NCBI GenBank assembly: GCA_028279155.1
Contig: JANQST010000337.1
Coordinates: 1-13,627 of the forward strand
From: Cyclobacteriaceae bacterium
GTDB lineage: Bacteria; Bacteroidota; Bacteroidia; Cytophagales; Cyclobacteriaceae
Direction of reading: 5' to 3'
Length of the DNA stretch: 13,627 nt
A program made the position numbers and the translations under genes. Below, one piece after another: positions 1 through 6,716 of the stretch (positions are counted from its first letter, which is position 1; each line of letters starts with the position of its first letter). The notes under the pieces were generated by a model that saw only the letters and a list, made by a program, of their open reading frames with translations, was not told the origin of the DNA and ran no database searches.

Positions 1-542
1 AAAGAGGATCGATTACTTCTGTACAGGCAGTTTACGTTCCAGCGGATGACTTGACTGACCCAGCACCAGCAACAACATTCTCTCACCTGGATGCTACCAC
101 AGTACTTTCAAGAAAAATTGCTGAGCTCGGAATTTATCCAGCGGTTGATCCATTGGATTCAACTTCTAGAATCTTGAGTGCGGATATTCTGGGAGACGAT
201 CACTACAACACGGCACAACGTGTGAAAGAGATCCTTCAACGATACAAAGAACTTCAGGACATCATTGCCATTCTTGGTATGGATGAACTTTCTGATGAAG
301 ATAAAGAGGTGGTTCACAGAGCAAGAAGGGTACAAAGATTCCTTTCCCAGCCATTCCATGTTGCAGAAGCATTTACTGGTCTTCCGGGTGCATTGGTGGA
401 CATTAAGGATACCATCAAAGGATTTAACATGATTATGGATGGAGAACTTGATCACCTACCGGAAGCTGCATTCAACCTTGTTGGAACGATCGAGGAAGCA
501 ATTGAGAAAGGTGAGAAGTTAATGGCTGAAGCAAACGCTTAA
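1..542 (+). CDS. atpD: F1Fo ATP synthase subunit beta, C-terminal part (5'-truncated by window edge)
   Basis: This is the catalytic beta subunit of the F1 sector on the cytoplasmic face of the membrane, where ATP is made at the alpha/beta interfaces. The reading frame is open from base 3, and 179 codons are visible before the TAA stop. Diagnostic stretches are RGSITSVQAVYVPADDLTDP at the start (after the Walker A and B part, which lies outside the window), ATTFSHLDATTVLSR, GIYPAVDPLDSTSR, and the DELSDEDK loop followed by RARRVQRFLSQPF, the DELSEED-type contact with the gamma/epsilon shaft. There is no internal TTG or ATG start to consider; the gene simply enters from the left. It ends 2 bp before atpC, so the two are co-transcribed. 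An atpD-atpC pair separate from the other atp genes is, from general knowledge, common in Bacteroidota. Identification is essentially certain. Confidence 0.98.
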   Translation, partial: RGSITSVQAVYVPADDLTDPAPATTFSHLDATTVLSRKIAELGIYPAVDPLDSTSRILSADILGDDHYNTAQRVKEILQRYKELQDIIAILGMDELSDEDKEVVHRARRVQRFLSQPFHVAEAFTGLPGALVDIKDTIKGFNMIMDGELDHLPEAAFNLVGTIEEAIEKGEKLMAEANA

Positions 543-544
543 TC

Positions 545-796
545 ATGTTTATAGAGATCGTTACTCCTGATGAGAAAATTTTCGAAGGCGAAGTAGAAAG
601 CGCTACTTTTCCAGGTACCGATGGGTCATTCCAGATTTTAAACCATCACGCACCATTGGTAACAACACTTGGAAAAGGAGATATTAAATACAAGCAAGAG
701 AAGCAGAAGGAAGTTAACATTCAAGTAGATGGAGGAGTTGTTGAAGTAATTCACAACAAAGTGAATGTTCTTGTTGAGAAGCTTGTAAGTGAATAA
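545..796 (+). CDS. atpC: F1Fo ATP synthase epsilon subunit, short form
   Basis: This 83-residue protein is the epsilon subunit of F1, part of the central rotor stalk that couples the c-ring to the catalytic head. Recognisable epsilon features are the opening IEIVTPDEKIFEGEVES, the FPGTDGSFQILNHHAPLVTTL segment (family pattern G-x-x-G-x-x-x-x-L-x-x-H-x-P), and the beta-strand pair ending VEVIHNKVNVLVE. These fill only the N-terminal beta-sandwich. The usual C-terminal two-helix domain (about 45-50 residues, the latch that inhibits ATP hydrolysis in Escherichia coli and Bacillus) is absent. Short forms of this kind are, to my recollection, usual in Bacteroidota, so this is probably not a truncation of the gene. 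The ATG follows the atpD stop after 2 bp, and a terminator sits 20 bp past the stop. Confidence 0.94.
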   Translation: MFIEIVTPDEKIFEGEVESATFPGTDGSFQILNHHAPLVTTLGKGDIKYKQEKQKEVNIQVDGGVVEVIHNKVNVLVEKLVSE

Positions 797-815
797 CTAA
801 GAAATACTTTATAAG

Positions 816-849
816 AAAGCCATCCTGAGTATTCGGGATGGCTTTTTTT
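816..849 (+). terminator. Rho-independent terminator of atpDC
   Basis: A perfect 10-bp stem (AAAGCCATCC at 816-825, GGATGGCTTT at 836-845) encloses a 10-nt loop and runs straight into a T tract (843-849). It begins 20 bp after the atpC stop. On the opposite strand the same stem is followed by a weaker TTTCTTAT tail. Since the minus-strand hydrolase ends at 859, it may serve both converging transcripts. Confidence 0.9.
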
Positions 850-858
850 ATGATTATA

Positions 859-1797
859 TCAAAGAAATTTTTCGAACCATCCTTCAATCTGACCGAACGC
901 TTCATCTCTGTGAGTTGAAAGACTATGGTTACCACCCTCGAACATCACGAATCGATAGGGGATCTCATGTTCTTGAAGTTTCTTGACAAATGCGATATTT
1001 TCCTCAGGCGCTACGGCAATATCTGAAGAACCTTGAAGAATAAGTATCGGGACTTTTTTTGGAAGCTCCTCTACCCAATAAATTGGAGATCGCTTTTTCA
1101 GGATCGCTAGCTTGTCGTTGTTGTAATTTGGAATAAATCCGCTCCACCATTTATCCAGTTCTGGCCGATCTACAATGCTTCGCACAATATTGGTAGAAGG
1201 ACAGCCAAGCGCAACAGCTTTAAATCGATCTGTTCTCTTGAGTGTTAAAAATGAAGTCATTCCACCACGACTCCACCCAAACATTCCTAGGCGAGAAGTA
1301 TCTGCTTTCACGTGAGACCCAAGCAACGGAATCAAGTTAAGTACGTCATTGATGTCGCTGCCTCCATACTCTTCAGCTCCTTCACCTCCTCCGTTTCCTC
1401 GGTATTGACTTGCAGCAATAACATAGCCCTTACTAGCTAATCTTGCCAACTCACCCAATCCAATTGATGCAACATGATGGGTCAATGACCCCCAATCTAG
1501 ACTTCCACCACGGTTATAAATAATGCAGGGATAAGTTCCATCTCCCTTAGGTTCTAATAAGAATCCTTTCACTCGTAAGCCATCACTTACGTATGTTATG
1601 CCATAAACTTCAACCTTTTCGAAATTCTGGAACCTTGAGATATCGTATTTCGCACTATCGTGTTTTTCAACCCTCTTAACATATTTGATAAGATCCTCGA
1701 CAGTACTGATCCTTATTTTTTCGACCAGTGTTCCATCCTGCGAGAATCCAACAAAGCCGGGAATTGCCAGAATAGTGGTTATTATTAATCTTTTCAT
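859..1797 (-). CDS. Exported alpha/beta hydrolase of the prolyl oligopeptidase (S9)/dienelactone hydrolase type
   Basis: The 312-residue protein starts with a signal peptide (MKRLIITTILAIPGFVGFSQ; likely cleavage near residue 19-20), so it acts outside the cytoplasm. The remainder reads as an alpha/beta hydrolase of the S9 peptidase group. It has a YPCIIYNRGG strand and turn near the oxyanion hole (89-98), RGNGGGEG (133-140), the nucleophile elbow GWSRGG with Ser176, the acid strand ILILQGSSD with Asp259, and GGNHS with catalytic His291. The spacing of this triad fits the family. The large N-terminal beta-propeller of true prolyl oligopeptidases is missing, so it is a stand-alone catalytic domain. 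Substrate is unknown: peptidase, esterase or acyl hydrolase are all possible. The gene faces away from the GLPGLI gene across a 224-bp spacer and converges on the atpDC terminator. The ATG at 1797 gives a proper signal peptide with no alternative needed. Confidence 0.88.
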   Translation of the reverse strand: MKRLIITTILAIPGFVGFSQDGTLVEKIRISTVEDLIKYVKRVEKHDSAKYDISRFQNFEKVEVYGITYVSDGLRVKGFLLEPKGDGTYPCIIYNRGGSLDWGSLTHHVASIGLGELARLASKGYVIAASQYRGNGGGEGAEEYGGSDINDVLNLIPLLGSHVKADTSRLGMFGWSRGGMTSFLTLKRTDRFKAVALGCPSTNIVRSIVDRPELDKWWSGFIPNYNNDKLAILKKRSPIYWVEELPKKVPILILQGSSDIAVAPEENIAFVKKLQEHEIPYRFVMFEGGNHSLSTHRDEAFGQIEGWFEKFL

Positions 1798-1874
1798 TGT
1801 GATTTTGTTTTATGCAAATCACGGGTTTGTCACATTTTTTGATTGGTTTTTTAGGTAAGCGAAAAGTCAACAAT

Positions 1875-1887
1875 GGCTCTGAGAGCC
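1875..1887. promoter_or_regulatory. 13-bp perfect palindrome between divergent genes
   Basis: GGCTCT-G-AGAGCC is a perfect dyad of 6-bp arms around one base. It lies 78 bp upstream of the minus-strand hydrolase start and about 15 bp from the TTAAC boxes that precede the GLPGLI gene. It could be an operator for a dimeric regulator of either divergent gene, or a small hairpin in a leader. There is no T tract to make it a terminator. Function is inference from position only. Confidence 0.3.
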
Positions 1888-1901
1888 TAAAAAATGGGTT
1901 G

Positions 1902-1926
1902 TTAACATTCTTTAACCGCAGTTAAC
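1902..1926 (+). promoter_or_regulatory. Three TTAAC boxes with 10-bp period, candidate response-regulator binding site
   Basis: TTAAC occurs at 1902-1906, 1912-1916 and 1922-1926, exactly one helical turn apart. The outer two copies are extended (GTTAACATTC at 1901-1910 and 1921-1930). Direct repeats phased at 10-11 bp are typical of DNA sites for OmpR/PhoB-type response regulators, where each monomer reads one box on the same face of the helix. A weak -7-like TAGTTTAT lies 20 bp further on (1946-1953), with no convincing -33 element. That is what an activator-dependent promoter for the GLPGLI/barrel unit would look like. No regulator gene of this type is in the window. Confidence 0.45.
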
Positions 1927-2021
1927 ATTCCTCCCGAAGCGATTCTAGTTTATTTGTTCATAACGAAGAACCTCAGGAATGAAGAGGTCCTCCTAATTAC
2001 CAAATCAAAATTTAAAGTATC

Positions 2022-2765
2022 ATGAAATCTTTTATTGTCGTTTTATTGAGCTCAATAGCCGCATGTTGCTTTGCTCAAAATAAGGAAGGTGTCATTACCT
2101 ACGAATCAATCATGCGAATTGATCTCAGTCGCCTCCCGCCTGAAATGAAGGGAATGATTCCACCAGAAAGGAAATCGAAAAATCAACTTCTGTTTAACGA
2201 GAAAGAATCTATCTATAAAGCTGTTGCGGAGGAAGAAGATAGCAACCGGGAGGTGACAGCTTCAGGAGGTGGAGTTCGGATCCAACTCAGAACCCCAGGA
2301 GGAGGTGATAATGAATTTTATACGAACCTGGAGGAAGGTGAATCAATTGACAAAACAGAGTTTATGGGGCGAATTTTCTTAATCAAAGGAGGCGAAGAAA
2401 TAGACTGGAAAATAACAAGTGAATCACAAATGATTGCTGGATATCAATGTATGAAAGCAACTTACATGCGTGATACAATCCCAGTTTCTGCTTGGTTTGC
2501 CCCTCAAATTCCAGTTTCACTTGGCCCTGCTGAGTTTCAGGGACTTCCGGGAATGGTATTAGCTGTCGATATCAATGATGGAAGAAGAACCATTAAAGCC
2601 ATGGAAGTAGATCTTAGAGTGCTATCAGATGCAGAAGTTATTACTGTTCCTCAGAAAGGAAAAAAAGTCACTAGAAAACAGTTTGAGAAGATTCGTGATG
2701 AGAAATTGGAAGAGATGCGTGAAATGAATGGTGGTAGAGGCGGAGGATTTATTATTCGAAACTAG
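2022..2765 (+). CDS. GLPGLI family protein
   Basis: The 247-residue exported protein has a clear signal peptide (MKSFIVVLLSSIAACCFAQ, cleaved near residue 19). The family signature appears as GLPGM at 174-178, inside FQGLPGMVLAVDIND. Other family traits are the early GVITYES strand, a Y-x-C-x-K-A-T strand (141-147) with TIPVSAWFAP, in which Trp158 falls in the conserved position, and a charged C-terminal helix ending in Arg/Gly-rich GGRGGG. GLPGLI proteins are known almost only from Bacteroidota, and their biochemical role is not established; they are often encoded next to outer-membrane receptor-like barrels. Here the barrel gene starts 10 bp after the stop, so the two form one transcription unit and probably work together at the outer membrane. 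Family assignment is strong and function is open. Confidence 0.92.
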   Translation: MKSFIVVLLSSIAACCFAQNKEGVITYESIMRIDLSRLPPEMKGMIPPERKSKNQLLFNEKESIYKAVAEEEDSNREVTASGGGVRIQLRTPGGGDNEFYTNLEEGESIDKTEFMGRIFLIKGGEEIDWKITSESQMIAGYQCMKATYMRDTIPVSAWFAPQIPVSLGPAEFQGLPGMVLAVDINDGRRTIKAMEVDLRVLSDAEVITVPQKGKKVTRKQFEKIRDEKLEEMREMNGGRGGGFIIRN

Positions 2766-2775
2766 AATCCACACT

Positions 2776-5505
2776 ATGAAAAAGGTCATACTCATAATTT
2801 TTGTATTGATGGTTAGCGCTGGACACGCACAAACCATCAAAGGAGTGGTTCAGGATGAAGATGGAGAACCCCTTTTCTCAGCTACTGTTATGCTACTTCA
2901 GGCCGAAGATTCCATTTTGGCTTCATTCGCCATGTCTGATGCAGAAGGACTGTTTGAGATCAAGCGAGTACCGAAAGGAGACTACTTGCTTAGATTAAAC
3001 TTTGTTGGATACAAAACATTCGACAAAGTGTTGAAAGTCGCAGATCAGGATATTGACCTTGGAACAGTCAACCTGGAATTGGAGCTGCTTGATGAGGTAG
3101 TAGTAGAAGGTGAAGCAATTCCGATCACGATGAAAAAAGATACCATCGAATACAATGCTGCAGCCTTTGCGACAAAACCAAACGCTGTAGTTGAAGACCT
3201 TCTTAGGAAGTTACCCGGTGTAGAAGTAGAACGGGATGGAACAGTGAGATCGCAAGGAGAAACAGTGGATAAAGTCCTTGTTGATGGAAAGGAGTTCTTT
3301 GGCGATGATCCACAGATGGCAACAAAAAACCTACCTGCGGATGCTGTTAACAAAGTGCAGGTTTTTGACCAAAAGTCTGAATTTTCTCAATTCTCAGGTA
3401 TCGACGATGGTAATGAAACAAAAACGATAAACCTGACGCTGAATGAAGATCATAAAAAGGGAACGTTTGGCACTATTGGTGGCGGGTATGGAACTGATGA
3501 ACGAAATCAATTGTCTGCTAACATCAATCAATTCAGAGAAGACAATCAGTTTTCGTTCATTGGAAAACATAATAATATCAACGAACAAGGCTTTTCAATT
3601 TCGGATTACATCCGCTTTATGGGCGGACTTGGAAACATGAGCGGAGGTTCTGGTAGGATATCAATTGGAGGAAACAGTGGTCTGCCTATTTCAAATGGAT
3701 TGAGCGATGGGTTTGTAACAACAAGTGCTGGTGGATTAAACTACAACAGAGATTTTAATAAAACAGAAATAAGATCTAGCTATACTTTTTCAAGGATTGA
3801 GAACATCAATAACCGGTTTACAGATAGAACCAACTTTGTCAATGATGAAGCTTTTGATACAGAGGAAAGTTCCAACACAACTAGTATTGGGAAGAATCAT
3901 AATGTCACATTTAATGTAAAACATGAGCTCAATAAATTTCATGATATTCAGATGCGAAACTCAATTGGGTTCCAGGATGGTGAAGTGTCTAACTTGACGA
4001 ATACCCTCAATTCATCAGACCTTGGATCTAGTAGTAGTCTAAGTGATTACAACTCATTAGGTAATGGATTCAACCTCAACAGTAGTTTGATGTTTCGAAA
4101 GCGCTTCAGCAAGATTGGACGGACATTCATAACTGAACTAAGGTTTTCAAATCAATTGAACGACACCGAATATCTACTGAATACGCTCATAAATCCAGGT
4201 TCAGTCGTTAATAATCAAGAGCAGTTTACAGATAATCGATCAAATACATTTGGTGCAGAGATCTCCTATACTGAGCCAATTGGTAAGAGTAAATACCTTG
4301 AATTACGATACGAGAGGAATGTTACAAATGGGGAAAATGACAAAGACTTTTATGATTTGAATGCTGGGTCTAGAACTTTCAATGATGCGTTAAGTTCCTT
4401 CTTTGATCGTCAATTCGACTACAATCGAACCGGCCTCAGTTTCAATTACGCAAAGGAAGATTTTCGAATCACAGCTGGTACAAACTATCAGTTTAGTAAA
4501 CTCGATGGGGTGGAATCCGAGGCTACGAACTCGTCCGTGTCTAAGAATTTTAATCGTACATTACCCTTTGCCAGGATCAATTATGAAATCAGCTCAAGCA
4601 TGGGAGTTCGATTTGATTATAGAACAAGACTGAATGTGCCAACGATTACTCAATTGCAGCCAGTTGCGGACAATTCCAATCCGCTAAATGTCTATGCTGG
4701 TAATCCGGCATTGGATGCTGAATACATTCATTCCGCACAGTTTAATTTCAGGTATTTTGACCAGTTTTCTTCAACCTCCCTTTTCAGTTTTATCGACGTT
4801 TCTTACACCCTGGATAATATCGTTACAAGTAGAACAGTTGACAACACGAACTTTTCCCAATTTTCTACCCCTGTGAATGCAGATAACTCTCTTACCATTA
4901 CAAATTACACCTCTTTTAGTCGACCATTAAAATTTGCAAAAACCAGGTTCAGAATCAGTAACAGGATTGCAATGAATGAAGGGTTTACCATCATAAATGA
5001 TGTGACTTCTGAAACAACGAATACCAATAACACATTCAGTTTGAGCTTTGAAAATTTGAAGAAGAAAATTGTAGATTGGAATTTGGGAACCAACTTCACA
5101 ACCGGGAAAACCGAGGGAAGCCAGGAAGCTTCGAATCAGGATTTCACAAATCAGACCTACTATCTTGACGTCACCATTTCCTTCTTGAAGAAATGGTCTG
5201 TCACCAGCAGTTTTGATTATCGGGTTTTTGAAAGTGCTTCTTTCACAGATAATCAAGAGATCAAACTTTGGGAGGCCTCCATTCAAAAAACTTTCCTCAA
5301 AAACGATCGGGGCGAACTCAAAGCGTCAGTGTTTGATATTTTAAATCAAAATCAAGGAATCAATCGAACAACAAATTTCAATTTTATTGAAGAGGAACGA
5401 ATTGCCTCCTTAGGAACCTATTATATGCTGAGTTTCACCTATCGGTTATCAGCTTTCGATGAGAATAGAGGGTTCTCATTTAGATCAATAAGGAATCGAA
5501 GATAA
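2776..5505 (+). CDS. Outer-membrane beta-barrel protein, TonB-dependent-receptor-like, with carboxypeptidase-regulatory-like domain
   Basis: The ATG at 2776 is chosen because it opens directly onto a signal peptide (MKKVILIIFVLMVSAGHAQ); an in-frame ATG at 2728 would bury that peptide behind 16 residues and overlap the GLPGLI gene. The mature 909-residue product has three parts. First is a CarboxypepD_reg-like beta-sandwich (about 20-105, IKGVVQDEDGEPLFSATVML). Second is a plug-like segment (about 115-225, LLRKLPGVEVERDGTV, VLVDGKEFFGDDP, NLPADAVNKVQVF). Third is a long Asn/Ser/aromatic-rich barrel of alternating strands to the C-terminus. This matches the Bacteroidota outer-membrane barrel family (OMP_b-brl_3) related to SusC-like receptors. 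No SusD partner is adjacent, and I see no convincing TonB box. The paired GLPGLI gene is 10 bp upstream. Substrate is unknown. The protein ends in Arg-Arg rather than the aromatic residue common in barrels. Confidence 0.9.
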   Translation: MKKVILIIFVLMVSAGHAQTIKGVVQDEDGEPLFSATVMLLQAEDSILASFAMSDAEGLFEIKRVPKGDYLLRLNFVGYKTFDKVLKVADQDIDLGTVNLELELLDEVVVEGEAIPITMKKDTIEYNAAAFATKPNAVVEDLLRKLPGVEVERDGTVRSQGETVDKVLVDGKEFFGDDPQMATKNLPADAVNKVQVFDQKSEFSQFSGIDDGNETKTINLTLNEDHKKGTFGTIGGGYGTDERNQLSANINQFREDNQFSFIGKHNNINEQGFSISDYIRFMGGLGNMSGGSGRISIGGNSGLPISNGLSDGFVTTSAGGLNYNRDFNKTEIRSSYTFSRIENINNRFTDRTNFVNDEAFDTEESSNTTSIGKNHNVTFNVKHELNKFHDIQMRNSIGFQDGEVSNLTNTLNSSDLGSSSSLSDYNSLGNGFNLNSSLMFRKRFSKIGRTFITELRFSNQLNDTEYLLNTLINPGSVVNNQEQFTDNRSNTFGAEISYTEPIGKSKYLELRYERNVTNGENDKDFYDLNAGSRTFNDALSSFFDRQFDYNRTGLSFNYAKEDFRITAGTNYQFSKLDGVESEATNSSVSKNFNRTLPFARINYEISSSMGVRFDYRTRLNVPTITQLQPVADNSNPLNVYAGNPALDAEYIHSAQFNFRYFDQFSSTSLFSFIDVSYTLDNIVTSRTVDNTNFSQFSTPVNADNSLTITNYTSFSRPLKFAKTRFRISNRIAMNEGFTIINDVTSETTNTNNTFSLSFENLKKKIVDWNLGTNFTTGKTEGSQEASNQDFTNQTYYLDVTISFLKKWSVTSSFDYRVFESASFTDNQEIKLWEASIQKTFLKNDRGELKASVFDILNQNQGINRTTNFNFIEEERIASLGTYYMLSFTYRLSAFDENRGFSFRSIRNRR

Positions 5506-5523
5506 GTCTCATTATAAAAAGTT

Positions 5524-5552
5524 AAAAGAATCACAATAGTGGTTCTTTTTTT
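5524..5552 (+). terminator. Rho-independent terminator of the GLPGLI/barrel unit
   Basis: An 11-bp stem (AAAAGAATCAC at 5524-5534 with GTGGTTCTTTT at 5539-5549, one G-T pair) closes an AATA tetraloop and continues into a run of T residues (5545-5552). It lies 18 bp after the barrel stop codon and just before the sigma-factor promoter region, separating the two units. Confidence 0.87.
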
Positions 5553-5563
5553 ATTTTAACCCA

Positions 5564-5600
5564 GGCAACCATTTAACTCGAACTCACATTTATCCTATCA
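5564..5600 (+). promoter_or_regulatory. Candidate promoter of the ECF sigma operon
   Basis: The short spacer between the preceding terminator and the sigma-factor ATG holds GGCAACC (5564-5570) followed by an A/T-rich stretch with TATCC at 5591-5595. An AAC-containing -35-like element is typical of ECF-type promoters, so this may be an autoregulated promoter recognised by the sigma factor it precedes. The exact -10 element cannot be fixed by eye, and the transcript leader would be only a few bases. The position makes a promoter here likely; its ECF type is inference. Confidence 0.4.
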
Positions 5601-5601
5601 A

Positions 5602-6153
5602 ATGTACTTAGTGAATACCAATCAACTAGTGGAAAAATGTAAGTCGGGAGACCGCAAGGCTCAGCGGCTTTTATTTGAAAAGCTCAATATACCAATGATG
5701 GGAGTTTGCCTTAGATACTTGAACAACCGAGAAGATGCCGAAGAAGTGATGTTGGAGGGCTTTTTCAAAATGTTTAAGTCGCTAGGAAAATTCACTTATA
5801 TCAATGAGATCGCTTTTTTTGGTTGGGTAAAGAAAATTATGATCAACGAATCCTTGATGAGGTTGAGGAGGAACAAGGAGGTACAGCTATTATCAATAAA
5901 CGAAGAGATCGATACCGAGATTGATATTTCTCCTTTGGAAAAACTTCAGACTGGAGACCTTCTTAAGATAATCAAGATGATCCCTTTAGGGTACCGAACT
6001 GTTTTCAACCTGTATGAGATTGAAGGTTATTCCCATAAAGAAATAAGCAATAAACTCGGCATTTCTGAGGGCACATCAAAATCTCAGTTGTACAAGGCGA
6101 AAAAATTGCTGAGAGAAGTTCTGGACAATAAAAACAGTGGATATGGAACCTAG
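5602..6153 (+). CDS. ECF-type RNA polymerase sigma factor
   Basis: This 183-residue protein has the two-domain layout of group 4 (ECF) sigma factors. Region 2 spans about residues 9-92: NQLVEKCKSGDRKAQRLLFE, then REDAEEVMLEGFFKMFKSL and FFGWVKKIMINESLMRLRR, which correspond to the core-binding and -10 recognition helices. A short acidic linker follows. Region 4 spans about 117-172 and contains the helix-turn-helix GYSHKEISNKLGISEGTSKSQLYKAKKLL that reads the -35 element. It directs RNA polymerase to a small regulon, probably for envelope functions given its neighbours. The gene overlaps the next one by 11 bp, the usual sigma/anti-sigma arrangement. ATG 5602 is the only sensible start; upstream lies the candidate autoregulated promoter and then a terminator. 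Confidence 0.95.
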   Translation: MYLVNTNQLVEKCKSGDRKAQRLLFEKLNIPMMGVCLRYLNNREDAEEVMLEGFFKMFKSLGKFTYINEIAFFGWVKKIMINESLMRLRRNKEVQLLSINEEIDTEIDISPLEKLQTGDLLKIIKMIPLGYRTVFNLYEIEGYSHKEISNKLGISEGTSKSQLYKAKKLLREVLDNKNSGYGT

Positions 6154-6715
6154 TAGAATAGCGGATAAGCTCGATCAGATCGGTGAAGCAGATCTAGGCT
6201 TAACCCTCGATCAAACTCAATTATGGGAGAAATTGGACTCAAGGTTAAGTTCCAAGACAAGGTTAGGAAGTTTTATTATGGTAGCTGCAAGCATTGCATT
6301 TTTGATACTCCTACTCCCGCTTGGTCTTCAAAAAACGGAAGTTCCGACTGACGTTTTGGTTGAAGAAACTGCCCCGGAAATGATCAGTCAGCCACCGATT
6401 ATTGAAAAAGAAAAAACAGCACTGGTTGCGTCTGTTTCTCCTTCCAAAGAAGAACCGAGTTTTTTGACAATTACCAGGAAAGGTTCAACACCAACTCTAG
6501 CTATTGTACCTGACATCAATCAATTGGTCAATGCTGAGTTTGTAAGTGTCCCTAAATCAAAGCCTTCTATTGAGAATTCTTTTGATAATAACGATATTGC
6601 TATAATCCAGTCAAGCCTGGAAGAGTCAGGACAGAGGGGGGATAAAAAATTAAAAATCAAGGCCACATGGCACTTTTATACCTCAGCGGCTGAGGAACCA
6701 GAAAATCAGAATTGA
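6143..6715 (+). CDS. Single-pass membrane protein, probable anti-sigma factor
   Basis: No family is recognised by sequence. The 190-residue product has a hydrophilic N-terminus of about 40 residues (cytoplasmic side), one strong transmembrane segment at about 42-62 (GSFIMVAASIAFLILLLPLG), and a periplasmic tail of about 125 residues rich in Pro, Ser, Thr and Glu with little predicted order. This topology, plus an 11-bp overlap with the ECF sigma gene, is that of a membrane anti-sigma factor that holds the sigma factor until an envelope signal arrives. The zinc motif H-x3-C-x2-C of the common ZAS anti-sigma domain is absent. I chose ATG 6143; an in-frame GTG at 6137 would add two residues and widen the overlap to 17 bp. 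The stop leaves one base before the next ATG. The role is inference from position and topology. Confidence 0.7.
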   Translation: MEPSRIADKLDQIGEADLGLTLDQTQLWEKLDSRLSSKTRLGSFIMVAASIAFLILLLPLGLQKTEVPTDVLVEETAPEMISQPPIIEKEKTALVASVSPSKEEPSFLTITRKGSTPTLAIVPDINQLVNAEFVSVPKSKPSIENSFDNNDIAIIQSSLEESGQRGDKKLKIKATWHFYTSAAEEPENQN

Positions 6716-6716
6716 A

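Noticed and set aside
159..455. Minus-strand open frame of 98 codons opposite atpD
   Set aside because: atpD is certain on the other strand, and the reverse frame has no recognisable features.
1798..2021. Small RNA or riboswitch in the longest intergenic spacer
   Set aside because: Apart from the 13-bp palindrome and the TTAAC boxes, I see no extended pairing or known aptamer core, and no terminator before the GLPGLI start.
3045..3588. Minus-strand open frames opposite the outer-membrane barrel gene
   Set aside because: They are low-complexity Ser/Thr/Phe-rich translations of the reverse strand of a strongly supported gene, with no independent evidence.
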